DNA from: Streptomyces sp. NBRC 109706
GTDB lineage: Bacteria; Actinomycetota; Actinomycetes; Streptomycetales; Streptomycetaceae
DNA length: 64,000 bases
Assembly: GCF_000974485.1 (NCBI RefSeq)
Contig: NZ_BBOM01000004.1
Location: forward strand, 620,001 to 684,000
Direction of reading: 5' to 3'
Position 1 is the first letter of the stretch, and each line of letters opens with the position of its first letter. This document shows positions 17,411 to 25,326 of this stretch, in pieces. Position numbers and translations under genes: made by a program. The notes below the pieces were generated by a model. That model worked only from the letters and a program-made list of their open reading frames with translations. It was not told where the DNA came from and ran no database searches.

Positions 17411-18237
17411 AGCTCGGACATCCTGTTCTTGATGAGTGCCAGCGTCTGGGAGACGCTGGCCGCGTTGGCTCGCAGGTTGTCGAACAGCAACTCGTAGCGC
17501 TCGCTGTCGCGGACATACGGATCGCTGTTGGACTCGACATACACCACGTCCGCGTCCTCCTGATGCTCGAACTGGAGGATGACGAACGGCCCCACCAGTG
17601 TCCCCGGATGGGCACCGTTGGAGAAGGGGATCACCTGGAGCAGGATGTTGGGTTGGCTCGCCAGCTCCAGCAGCCGGCCGAGCTGTTCCTTCATCACTTG
17701 GGGCCCGCCCACTACCCGGGCGATGGCCGACTCGTCGATCACGGCCCGAATCTGCACCGGGTTGGCCAGTTTGAGCAACTCCTGGCGCTGCAACCGCACA
17801 TCGTGCCGCTGCTCGGCCGTGTCATCGCTCATCCCGGGCACGGTGGAGCGGTTGACCGCCTCCGCATAGCGGCTGGTCTGGAAGAGGCCAGGGACGACGG
17901 GCTGGTAGGTCAGGATGGTCCTGGCCTCCGTTTCGAGGCCGATATAGGTCGAGTAGGGGATGTCGGTGTAGAGCTGCCACCAGCCCTTCTTTCGCGCCTC
18001 CTTGGCCAGCTTGAGCAGCTTCTCCCGCTCCTCCCCCTGCACCTCGAAGAGGTCGAGGAACGCGGTCACATCGGCCAGCGTGGGCGCCCAGCGTCCCGTC
18101 TCCGTGCGGGACATCTTCGAGGCGGTCCAGTTCAACTTCTTTGCCACCTCGGCTGACTTGAGGTTGGCGTTCTCCCGAAGGCGCTTCAACTCTTGTCCCA
18201 GTCGGCGGCGTCGGACCACCGGGCTCGCAGTCGTCAT
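17407..18237 (-). CDS. XRE-family regulator with DUF5753 domain (WhiJ/AbaA-type)
   Basis: A 276-residue regulator from ATG 18237. The HTH is at residues ~10-65 (LGQELKRLRENANLKSAEVA then KKLNWTASKMSRTETGRW). The DUF5753 domain follows, including WWQLYTDIPYSTYIGLE, YQPVVPGLFQTSRYAEAV and LLQVIPFSNGAHPG. Its gene is coupled to DUF397 copy B, and the divergent gene 18490-18852 encodes an anti-sigma-like ATPase. This trio matches the paralogous whiJ/abaA loci that influence development and antibiotic production in Streptomyces. A palindrome lies 12 nt upstream of its start. Confidence 0.88.
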   Translation of the reverse strand: MTTASPVVRRRRLGQELKRLRENANLKSAEVAKKLNWTASKMSRTETGRWAPTLADVTAFLDLFEVQGEEREKLLKLAKEARKKGWWQLYTDIPYSTYIGLETEARTILTYQPVVPGLFQTSRYAEAVNRSTVPGMSDDTAEQRHDVRLQRQELLKLANPVQIRAVIDESAIARVVGGPQVMKEQLGRLLELASQPNILLQVIPFSNGAHPGTLVGPFVILQFEHQEDADVVYVESNSDPYVRDSERYELLFDNLRANAASVSQTLALIKNRMSEL

Positions 18238-18249
18238 GCCGGCAGTGTG

Positions 18250-18272
18250 CGACAAGAGCTGGCGGCTTGTCG
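18250..18272. promoter_or_regulatory. Palindromic candidate operator for the XRE regulator
   Basis: CGACAAG-N9-CTTGTCG, perfect 7-bp arms, sits 12 nt upstream of the XRE start codon. A direct repeat TGCAATT (18281-18287 and 18305-18311, 24 bp apart) lies beside it in the divergent intergenic region. Autoregulation is a reasonable inference. Confidence 0.5.
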
Positions 18273-18489
18273 ACCCTAGCTGCAATTTCACTCTGGGGCG
18301 GTATTGCAATTCGAGTGCCCCTCGGGTCATTCTGTCTCACGACGCGGAGCGCTCGCACGGTTACGGGGCGTTCATCTCGTCTGCCCACCCATGCGCGCGT
18401 CGTGCGCCGGCTCCGGGAGGTGTCCAGTGGTCATCATTCCTCATCCCACCGCTGAACAGGGCGTCTAAACCTGGGAGTTAACGGCTCGG

Positions 18490-18852
18490 GTGCGGGAGAT
18501 CGAGCGCTGGCGGGCGGTCGCGGCGGTTGTTGTGCAGCGGCTCGGTGGTGACGCTGAGGCAGTGGAGCTGGCGCGGCTTGGTGTGAGCGAGCTGCTGTGC
18601 AATGTCACCAAGCATGTGGCATACGACCCCCGCTGCAGACTGAGAATCACTCGTGAGGGTGAAATTGTTTGCGTCTCCGTGGACGACCACTCGCCTCAGG
18701 AGCCCAAGGCCGGTGTCGCCGACTGGAGTTCGGAGTCCGGGCGGGGCCTCTGGCTGCTGGGCGAGATGGTCCAGGAGTGGGGCTTTGCCCGCCGGGGGGA
18801 GGGGAAATCGGTCTGGCTCCGCTTCCCCGTCGCGAGCCGGGGCGCACGGTGA
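18490..18852 (+). CDS. Histidine-kinase-like ATPase (anti-sigma-factor-like)
   Basis: A 120-residue HATPase_c_2 protein, the fold of RsbW/SpoIIAB kinases that bind sigma or anti-anti-sigma factors. The N-box region is VSELLCNVTKHVAYDPRC (Glu and Asn present) and the G-boxes are VSVDDHSPQEPK and SGRGLWLLGEM. GTG 18490 is the first reasonable start after an in-frame stop at 18466. It is divergent from the XRE/DUF397 genes, as in other whiJ/abaA-type clusters, and overlaps the next gene by 4 nt (GTGA). Confidence 0.82.
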   Translation: MREIERWRAVAAVVVQRLGGDAEAVELARLGVSELLCNVTKHVAYDPRCRLRITREGEIVCVSVDDHSPQEPKAGVADWSSESGRGLWLLGEMVQEWGFARRGEGKSVWLRFPVASRGAR

Positions 18853-19256
18853 ACGAGCCGGCCGGGGCACCCGTTGACTGGGAGCTCCTGCTTCCGGTGC
18901 CGGGCCGGAGGGAGGGTGACATCTGGGTGTCCGGGCCCTGTTGGTTCTTCTGCGGACATCGGGTCGCGAGCGTGCTGTGGATCGGGTGCGTCACCAGCGT
19001 GGGGGTCAACGCCCCGCTGTACGCGTGTCGGCCGTGCCTGGTGCAACTCCACGACATGGCCTGGGACTTCGCGGAGGCCGCCGAAATGACGCCGAGAGAC
19101 GGGAACGGCCGGGCGTCGCCGCTCTACCGACCGGTGACGGCGACGGACAACCCGCCCGTCACCGGGCGGCGTCGGCGGGCGGCGCGTACCGCGTTCGGCG
19201 CCCGGCTGGCGCAAACGACAGCGAACCGCGAGACGAAGAGGGGGGATCCGGGATGA
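18849..19256 (+). CDS. Cysteine-containing hypothetical protein
   Basis: A 135-residue protein from GTG 18849. It has GPCWFFCGHRVASVLWIG then CRPCL, so two short Cys pairs that could bind metal, and an Arg-rich C-terminal third. I recognise no family with confidence. The start overlaps the ATPase stop and the stop overlaps the next start, so three genes are translationally coupled. Confidence 0.62.
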   Translation: MNEPAGAPVDWELLLPVPGRREGDIWVSGPCWFFCGHRVASVLWIGCVTSVGVNAPLYACRPCLVQLHDMAWDFAEAAEMTPRDGNGRASPLYRPVTATDNPPVTGRRRRAARTAFGARLAQTTANRETKRGDPG

Positions 19257-19606
19257 CCGAGATCGTCAAGGGCGCGGACTGGGTGCTGACGGAGGAACGC
19301 GGACCGGGGGTGCCGGAGGGCATCTACGGAGTGGAGTGCATGACGTGCGAGGCCAAGTCCCCGCTCTTCGACGACGATCCACTCCCGATAGCGGTCTGGT
19401 GCATTCATCACACACAGGACAAACCGGATCACACGCTCTTCCTCGCCCGGACGGAGAGGCACTGGCGGGTCGTCCCCCGCCCCCATCCGCCGGCCACGCC
19501 GCCCGCGAACGACGGGGGCGGAATCGCAGGGCCGGTGTTCGTCGGGTTGATGTGCCTGCTCACCGCCCTGGCCGGGTTGCTGCCCGGACTCCAGTTAGTC
19601 AACTGA
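19253..19606 (+). CDS. Small Cys-containing membrane-anchored protein (DUF7848-like)
   Basis: A 117-residue protein (MTEIVKGADWVLTEERGPGV). VECMTCEAKSPLFDDD and WCIHHTQDKPDHTLF form a small Cys/His module resembling the Streptomyces family I recall as DUF7848, and are followed by one C-terminal membrane helix (IAGPVFVGLMCLLTALAGLL). An in-frame TTA codon at 19595-19597, three codons before the stop, makes full translation depend on the bldA tRNA in Streptomyces. The start overlaps the preceding stop. Confidence 0.65.
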   Translation: MTEIVKGADWVLTEERGPGVPEGIYGVECMTCEAKSPLFDDDPLPIAVWCIHHTQDKPDHTLFLARTERHWRVVPRPHPPATPPANDGGGIAGPVFVGLMCLLTALAGLLPGLQLVN

Positions 19607-19639
19607 CCTGTCAACCATCCAACTGATTAAAGGGAAGTC

Positions 19640-20098
19640 ATGCATACGACGATCGTCCGCTCCAGCCTGCCCATCACCTTCCATATCCTGGCCACCACCC
19701 AGACCAACCATGTGCTGATGGTGCGCGGCTCGCACGAGGGAGTCGACGACGGCTGGGTGCTGCCTCATGGCCGGCTCCCCGACGGACGCTGCATGATCCT
19801 CACCGCCCGCGAACTTCTCATGGACTCCACCGGCTGTGACCGCGCCCTGTCCGAGGTCCTTGCCTTCGCCCCCACCACCGACGACAACGGACACCTCAAC
19901 GGGCTCGCCTATGTCCTGAACGGCGGGGTCCTTCCCGATGTGCCGTCCAACGCGCCCAAGGACGGGTCGAGTTGGGTGCCGCTGCGGGAGCTGCACGAGC
20001 CGCCGGCCCTCTACCAGTACGCCATCGTCGCCGCCGGGCAGCGACGCATGCTTCCCCTTCTCGTCAACGGCGACCGCCCGGAGGCCACCTTCTGTTGA
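19640..20098 (+). CDS. Nudix-like protein with degenerate catalytic box
   Basis: A 152-residue protein. GWVLPHGRLPDGRCMILTAR then ELLMDSTGCDR aligns with the Nudix box GX5EX7REUXEEXGU, but Arg stands at the first Glu and Met-Asp at the EE pair, so pyrophosphohydrolase activity is doubtful. The first strand (ILATTQTNHVLMVRGS) and later HLNGLAYVLNG/SSWVPLREL fit the fold. Start ATG 19640 has AAAGGGAAG upstream. It follows the small regulatory operon and may be a ligand-binding rather than hydrolytic protein. Confidence 0.6.
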   Translation: MHTTIVRSSLPITFHILATTQTNHVLMVRGSHEGVDDGWVLPHGRLPDGRCMILTARELLMDSTGCDRALSEVLAFAPTTDDNGHLNGLAYVLNGGVLPDVPSNAPKDGSSWVPLRELHEPPALYQYAIVAAGQRRMLPLLVNGDRPEATFC

Positions 20099-20486
20099 GC
20101 GGGAGGGCGGTTCGGCCGGCAAGCGGCACGGGTCCGCCGTTCGAGATACCGAAATTCCTAACCCGGTTTGACCCCGAATCTCCTGCCCGGTGTTCGTGAT
20201 ATCGAATCGCAGGGCTTTCGTTCGGGATTTCGGAGCGGCGTGGCGTCTTCGTCTGTCCCGTGCCGGCATTTCCGCGCGGGACAGACGAAGCGGGATGGAC
20301 CTGTTAATTCATTGGAAACAGGGGATTGCCAACGCGCTGTGGCCACGTAAAAATGGTCTGCGCTCACCACGGCCGGGCCTGGCTCGTATGGAAGTTACCG
20401 CTTTTCAGTCCCCACTTTCGGCCTTCATCTGCCGAAAACCTGAGTTCGGAACCCGAGTCGAGACCCGAGCCGAAAAGAGTGCAGAG
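20099..20486. other. Intergenic region upstream of the GH127 gene
   Basis: About 390 nt with no supported gene, somewhat lower in G+C than its surroundings. It holds a strong hairpin at 20247-20290 and short direct repeats of CCCGAG(T/C)CGA at 20455-20475 close to the GH127 start. The GH127 promoter must be here but no -35/-10 pair is clear. Confidence 0.5.
20247..20290 (+). terminator. Perfect 14-bp hairpin
   Basis: The arms CTTCGTCTGTCCCG (20247-20260) and CGGGACAGACGAAG (20277-20290) are separated by 16 nt. It may terminate the upstream Nudix-like transcript or serve as an operator for the GH127 gene. Confidence 0.55.
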
Positions 20487-22796
20487 ATGTCCTTCTCCCC
20501 GAGTCGGCGGCGGCTGCTGCAAGCCGCCGTCGCCACCGCCGCCGTGCCCGTCGTCGGTATCTCGTCCGCCCGCGCCACGGCCGCCGCCCCGGCCGCCCTC
20601 GTCGAGGCCGCCGCGTCGCCGTTTCCCCCGGGCCGCGTCCGGCTGACCGAGAGCCGTTGGCTGGACAACCAGAACCGGACGGCGGAGTACCTCCGCTTCG
20701 TCGATGTCGAGCGGCTTCTCTACAACTTCCGGGCCAACCACGGCCTGTCCACCGGTGGTGCCTCCCCCAACGGAGGGTGGGACGCGCCGGACTTCCCGTT
20801 CCGCACCCATATGCAGGGGCACTTCCTCAGTGCCTGGTCCTGGGCGCACGCCGCCACGGGGGACGACGTCTTCCGGCAGCGGGCGGAGACGATGGTGACC
20901 GGTCTCGCCGCCTGCCAGGCCAACAACGGGAGCGTCGGGTACCACGAGGGCTATCTGTGCGGCTATCCGGAGTCCGACTTCGACGCGTTGGAGGAGCGCA
21001 CGCTCTCCAACGGCAACGTTCCGTACTACACGATCCACAAGACCCTGGCCGGTCTGCTGGACGTGTGGCGGCTGCTCGGCGTCGAGCAGGCGCGTGAGGT
21101 GGCGCTGGCGCTCGCCGGCTGGGTCGACTTCCGCACCGGGCGGCTCTCCGAACAGCAGCGTCAGGCCATGCTGGCCACCGAGTTCGGGGGCATGAACGAC
21201 GTGCTGGCCGATCTCCACCAGGAGACCGGTGACGACCGCTGGTTGACGGTCGCCCGGCGCTTCGACCATGCCGCCGTCTTCGATCCGCTGGCCGCCGGAC
21301 AGGACCAGCTCAGCGGATTGCACGCCAACACGCAGGTGCCCAAGTGGATCGGCGCGGTCAAGGAATATCAGGCCACCGGGGAGTCCCGTTATCTGGACAT
21401 CGCCACCAACGCGTGGAACTTCACGGTCGGTGCCCACACCTATGCCATCGGCGGCAACAGCCAGGCCGAGCACTTCCGGCCGCCGAACGCCATCGCCGGC
21501 TATCTCGCCGAGGACGCCTGCGAGAGCTGCAACACCTTCAACATGCTCAAACTGACCAGGGACCTGTACGCCCTGGACCCGGACCGGGTGGAGCTGTTTG
21601 ATTTCTACGAGCAGGCGTGGCTCAACCACATGATCGGGCAGCAGGACCCCTCCAGCGCCCATGGCCATGTCACGTATTTCACCCCGCTCAACCCGGGCGG
21701 CCGGCGGGGCGTCGGCCCCGCCTGGGGCGGCGGCACCTGGAGCACGGACTACGACAGCTTCTGGTGCTGCCAGGGCACCGGCATCGAGATGCACACCCGG
21801 CTGATGGACTCGGTGTACTTCCACACCGACGAGGCGCTGACCGTCAACCTGTTCGTGCCCTCGGTCCTCGACTGGTCCGAGCGGGGCGTCACCGTCACCC
21901 AGAGCACGTCCTTCCCCGTCGGCGACACGACCACGCTGGAGATCGCCGGCACCGGCGAGTGGTCGCTGCGGGTTCGGATACCCGGGTGGACGACGGGCGC
22001 CACCATCGGCGTCAACGGCGAGACGCAGGACGTGTCCACCACCCCCGGCACCTATGCCACCCTCACCCGCACCTGGTCGGACGGGGACACCGTCACCGTT
22101 CACCTGCCCATGGAGATCACCCTGCGGCCTGCCAACGACGACGGCGACGTGGCGGCCGTCGCCTACGGCCCCGTGGTGCTCTCCGGCGACTACGGCGACA
22201 GCGACCCGGGCGGCCTGCCGGCCCTGGAGGTCTCCTCGATCGCCAGGACGAGCCAGGACGCACTCGCCTTCACGGCGACCGCCGACGGCTCGTCCGTCTC
22301 CCTCGGCCCGTTCCACGACGCCCACCGCCACAACTACACCGTGTACTGGCGCACCGGCGGGCAGGGCGGCCCGTCGGCCGTCCGGCTGGTGAACGCCGCG
22401 AGCGGCCTGGTGCTGGGCATCGAGGGGATGTCGACGGCGGACGGTGCCCTGGCCGTCCAGTGGCACGACACCGGCACCGCCGACCATCGCTGGGAGATCC
22501 TTCCGCGCGGTGGCGAGGTCACCTTCCGCAACATCAACAGCGGCAAGGTGCTCGGGGTGCGCGACATGTCCGTCGCGGACGACGCCCCCGTGCTCCAGTG
22601 GTCCGACACCGGCACGGCGGACCACCGCTGGACCACCCTGGACCAGGGCGACGGCACCTACAAGATCCGCAATGCCAACAGCGGCAAGCTGCTCGGCGTT
22701 CTCGGCGGTTCGGCCGAGGCCGGCGCGCATGCCGTACAGGCGTCGGACGACGGGTCGCCCGACAACCTGTGGCGGATCGTGGACGGCGCGACCTGA
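20487..22796 (+). CDS. Tat-secreted GH127-type beta-L-arabinofuranosidase with ricin-B domain
   Basis: Secreted glycosidase expected to remove L-arabinofuranose from plant glycans. It has 769 residues. A twin-arginine signal (SRRRLLQAAVATAAVPVVGI) is followed by a GH127/DUF1680 (alpha/alpha)6 barrel. The zinc/cysteine active site of the family (HypBA1 Glu322, Glu338, Cys340, Cys417, Cys418) appears conserved as Glu328 (QAEHF), Glu346 and Cys348 (CESC), Cys427 and Cys428 (WCCQG). A C-terminal beta-trefoil (residues ~630-767) has three repeats with Q-W motifs, a CBM13-like carbohydrate-binding domain. It stands alone, without sugar transporters beside it. Confidence 0.88.
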   Translation: MSFSPSRRRLLQAAVATAAVPVVGISSARATAAAPAALVEAAASPFPPGRVRLTESRWLDNQNRTAEYLRFVDVERLLYNFRANHGLSTGGASPNGGWDAPDFPFRTHMQGHFLSAWSWAHAATGDDVFRQRAETMVTGLAACQANNGSVGYHEGYLCGYPESDFDALEERTLSNGNVPYYTIHKTLAGLLDVWRLLGVEQAREVALALAGWVDFRTGRLSEQQRQAMLATEFGGMNDVLADLHQETGDDRWLTVARRFDHAAVFDPLAAGQDQLSGLHANTQVPKWIGAVKEYQATGESRYLDIATNAWNFTVGAHTYAIGGNSQAEHFRPPNAIAGYLAEDACESCNTFNMLKLTRDLYALDPDRVELFDFYEQAWLNHMIGQQDPSSAHGHVTYFTPLNPGGRRGVGPAWGGGTWSTDYDSFWCCQGTGIEMHTRLMDSVYFHTDEALTVNLFVPSVLDWSERGVTVTQSTSFPVGDTTTLEIAGTGEWSLRVRIPGWTTGATIGVNGETQDVSTTPGTYATLTRTWSDGDTVTVHLPMEITLRPANDDGDVAAVAYGPVVLSGDYGDSDPGGLPALEVSSIARTSQDALAFTATADGSSVSLGPFHDAHRHNYTVYWRTGGQGGPSAVRLVNAASGLVLGIEGMSTADGALAVQWHDTGTADHRWEILPRGGEVTFRNINSGKVLGVRDMSVADDAPVLQWSDTGTADHRWTTLDQGDGTYKIRNANSGKLLGVLGGSAEAGAHAVQASDDGSPDNLWRIVDGAT

Positions 22797-22817
22797 CCCG
22801 GAGCCGTGGGCACCGGC

Positions 22818-24890
22818 TCAGCGCACGCGCCGCGCGGTCGCCAGGGTGTGGAGGGTGTCGACCGCCTGTTGGAAGCGGGTTTGGGGCGGGGGGTCGGTGG
22901 GGCCGAGGAGGAAGGCGCGGAGGTCGTGGCGGGCCTTGGCGAGGCGGTCGCGGCGGGGGTCGACGACGGAGGCGAGGAGTTCGGGGAGTTCCCGCGCGTC
23001 GGGGCTGAGCACGGTCGCGGCGCGGACCGTGGGGTTGGCGGCGCGGAACTCCGCCTCGTCCAGGCCGCTGGTGTTGACCACGGCATAGGGCTTGACCCCG
23101 GCCAGGTAGTCGGCGACCACGCTGGACACGTCGGAGATCAGCAGGTCGACCTGGTTGAAGCAGCTGTACAGGTCCGGGCGCGGCCCGGTCAGCACGAGGT
23201 GGCCCTCCGGCGGCTGGGCCGCCCAGAACGCGGCCCGCCAGGCGCGGGCCGCCGCCGCCACGGCCTCGGCGCGGCCCGGGTCGGGCGCCGACTGCCACAT
23301 CATCCGTTCCAGATCGTCGCAGGCCGGGCGGCCGCCGCCGGCGTTGGTCAGCTCGTCAAGTCGGGCCGTCCGCTTGGCCAGTTCGCGGGTGGTCTGGTCC
23401 TGGTGCGGGGCGCGGGTCGCGGCCAGCGCGCCGCGTTCGGCGACCGGGCCGCCGGCGCGGCGCAGCAGCGCAGCGCCGCGCCGGTCCGGCTCGGCGGCGG
23501 AGGCGGCGGCCGCCGCGCGGTGCGTCTCGGCGGCCTGGACCAGCGCCCTGATCCGGGCGTCGGCGGCGCCGGCCCTGGGGTCGACGGAGCCCGTCATCGG
23601 ATGCGGTTTGTACAGGAGCCTGACCCGCCGGTCGGCCAGCAGGGCGCGGACCAGCTGTTCGCCGGCGAGCAGCACCGAGGTGTTGCCCGGATCGTCGGTC
23701 CAGCCCTCCCAGGTGGGGGCGTAGAGCACGGAGACGGGGCCGTCGGCGGGCGGCGGCCCGGTGTAGCTGTGGATGGGGGCGAGCTGGGGGCGGCCGACCT
23801 CGACGACGTCCCGGTCGTCGACCCCCACATCGGCCAGCGCGTAGCGTTCCCGCGCGGCGGGGCCCGCGACCCACACCTGGTCGTAGACCTTGGCGTACGG
23901 GTTGCAGCTGGAGAGCTTGTCGCTCTCGCCGTGGTTGACGAAGGCGTGCTTGATGGTGGGGATGCGCAGCACCTGGGACGTCTTGGGGGCGTTGGCCGGG
24001 TGGATCAGCACTCGGAGCGTGGAGTGCTCCAGCCGCATCAGATGGACGACCTTGGGCAGGCAGACGACGGGCAGTTCGGTGGGGGCCAGCTGTTGGACCA
24101 TGGCCCGCTCCCGCAGCACCACCATGGTGTTGTTGGTCAGCGCGGCCATGGTGGAGAGCCACATGTTGGCCTGGTAGGCGGTGCCCGAGCCGCCGGAGAA
24201 GTACAGCCCGACCTGGGGTTTGTAGGAGTCCAACCAGCCCTGGAACCAGGTCAGTACCTCCTCCTCGCCCGGCGGTCGGCGCGCCGGCAGCAGCCAGCTG
24301 GCCAGGCGCAGCGCGCCGCCCGTGAAGAGCAGCAGCGAGACGCCGACGCCGAGCAGCCCCCAGGCGGCCCGCTCGGTGGCGACCGTCGCCAGCATGCCGA
24401 CCGTGCCGGGCACGGCGAACAGCGGCATCCGGCGGTGGGCGCCGGTCAGCAGCCGGGGCGGGGCCGGGGTGAGCCGCAGCCCCGAGGTGTCGATATTGCG
24501 GGTGAGCACGGGCAGCGTGCGGGAGCGACGGACCAGCACCGCGACGGCGCGGGTGAGGAAGTGCGCGGCGTAGGACGCCAACAGGCCGGCGACCAGCAGC
24601 AGTCGGACGGCCGTCGACACCTCGGCGAGATGGGCCAGGCCCAGCACGATCAGCAGATCGCGGATGAGCTGCCGCACGGTCTCGTCGCAGCGCACCCGGG
24701 CCAGCGGCACCAGGGTGCTGGGCCACCAGCGGCGCAGCGCCAGATCGAGGGCGAGGCCGATGCCGCCGGCCAGGCACAGCAGTGGCCCGTTGGGGAGTTG
24801 GGCGCCCACCAACTGAGCGCAGAAGAGCAGCAGTAGCGCGCCAAGGGCGAGTCCTTGGACGCCACGGCGCAGCGTCGGTCCAGCAGCCAC
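22818..24890 (-). CDS. Membrane-anchored TagF-family protein, paralogue of 6742-8796
   Basis: A 690-residue paralogue from GTG 24890. N-terminal hydrophobic helices (to ~residue 215) precede a glycerophosphotransferase-like domain with YFSGGSGTAYQANMW, NHGESDK, YAPTWEGWTDDPGNTS, YKPHPMTG and SDVSSVVADYL, in the same order and spacing as the 6742-8796 protein. Its charged Ala-rich insertion (~440-520) is longer. It is probably another polyol-phosphate transferase for wall polymer synthesis. It converges with the GH127 gene and is divergent from proB. Confidence 0.78.
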   Translation of the reverse strand: MAAGPTLRRGVQGLALGALLLLFCAQLVGAQLPNGPLLCLAGGIGLALDLALRRWWPSTLVPLARVRCDETVRQLIRDLLIVLGLAHLAEVSTAVRLLLVAGLLASYAAHFLTRAVAVLVRRSRTLPVLTRNIDTSGLRLTPAPPRLLTGAHRRMPLFAVPGTVGMLATVATERAAWGLLGVGVSLLLFTGGALRLASWLLPARRPPGEEEVLTWFQGWLDSYKPQVGLYFSGGSGTAYQANMWLSTMAALTNNTMVVLRERAMVQQLAPTELPVVCLPKVVHLMRLEHSTLRVLIHPANAPKTSQVLRIPTIKHAFVNHGESDKLSSCNPYAKVYDQVWVAGPAARERYALADVGVDDRDVVEVGRPQLAPIHSYTGPPPADGPVSVLYAPTWEGWTDDPGNTSVLLAGEQLVRALLADRRVRLLYKPHPMTGSVDPRAGAADARIRALVQAAETHRAAAAASAAEPDRRGAALLRRAGGPVAERGALAATRAPHQDQTTRELAKRTARLDELTNAGGGRPACDDLERMMWQSAPDPGRAEAVAAAARAWRAAFWAAQPPEGHLVLTGPRPDLYSCFNQVDLLISDVSSVVADYLAGVKPYAVVNTSGLDEAEFRAANPTVRAATVLSPDARELPELLASVVDPRRDRLAKARHDLRAFLLGPTDPPPQTRFQQAVDTLHTLATARRVR

Positions 24891-25322
24891 AGGAAGTCAG
24901 CTCCGGTTCGGGGCGGGGGGAGGGGGAGGGCGGATGCCCTGGCCTACGGAACGATGCGTCTATCGCAGAGAACGCGGGGAGTTGCCCGAAAGCGGGCGGA
25001 ATTCACCCTTCCGGGTGGTGGGGTGAGGACGCCAGGAACGAAACGGCCGGGCACCGCCTCGGCGCGGTGGCATAGATTACGGTCGGCGGGCCGACCTGCT
25101 CCGTGACTCCGCCCGACGACGGGAACTCCCAGTTGGGACGGGGTCGGGGGACGGCCGGGCAGGGGGTCGACGGCGACCGAAGGGGCCGGGCGCGCTCAGG
25201 CGCGGTCGTTCCGGGCCCGGGATATCCGCCGGCGCGGCGCCGGGCCGGCCGACAGGTGCGCACAGGGGCATGAACGCGCACACCCACGCGCACGGGAACA
25301 TGAACGCGGACAGGAAGGTGCC
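24891..25322. other. Divergent intergenic region upstream of proB
   Basis: About 430 nt carrying promoters for the TagF-like gene and proB. A TAGATT box near 25073 is a possible proB -10. Two CATGAACGCG copies (25269 and 25299) lie within a short upstream reading frame that overlaps the proB start. Confidence 0.45.
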
Positions 25323-25326
25323 ATGA
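25270..25326 (+). CDS. Possible 18-codon leader peptide overlapping proB
   Basis: ATG 25270 opens an 18-residue frame (MNAHTHAHGNMNADRKVP) whose stop overlaps the proB start as ATGA. It is His/Asn-rich and ends with a Pro codon (CCA, rare in this genome) immediately before the stop. The proB ribosome-binding site GGAAGG lies inside it. Translational coupling or proline-responsive control is conceivable; chance cannot be excluded because no good ribosome-binding site precedes the ATG. Confidence 0.35.
   Translation: MNAHTHAHGNMNADRKVP

Larger units (their letters stand above)
16938..17475. repeat. Tandem duplication (269-bp unit) of DUF397 gene plus regulator 3' end
   Basis: Positions 16938-~17193 align with 17207-~17462 at a constant 269-nt offset. 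The homology covers the whole DUF397 gene and continues past its start into the last ~17 codons of the upstream XRE gene (AGCTC[C/G]GACATCCTGTTCTTGA, then GTCT.GGAGACGC). The left copy therefore keeps a non-coding remnant of the regulator's 3' end. The junction falls at a short GGTCAGTG repeat near 17193-17210. Confidence 0.85.

Noticed and set aside
18478..18480. TTA codon just before the anti-sigma-like ATPase start
   Set aside because: It lies upstream of the first reasonable start GTG 18490, so it is probably not translated.
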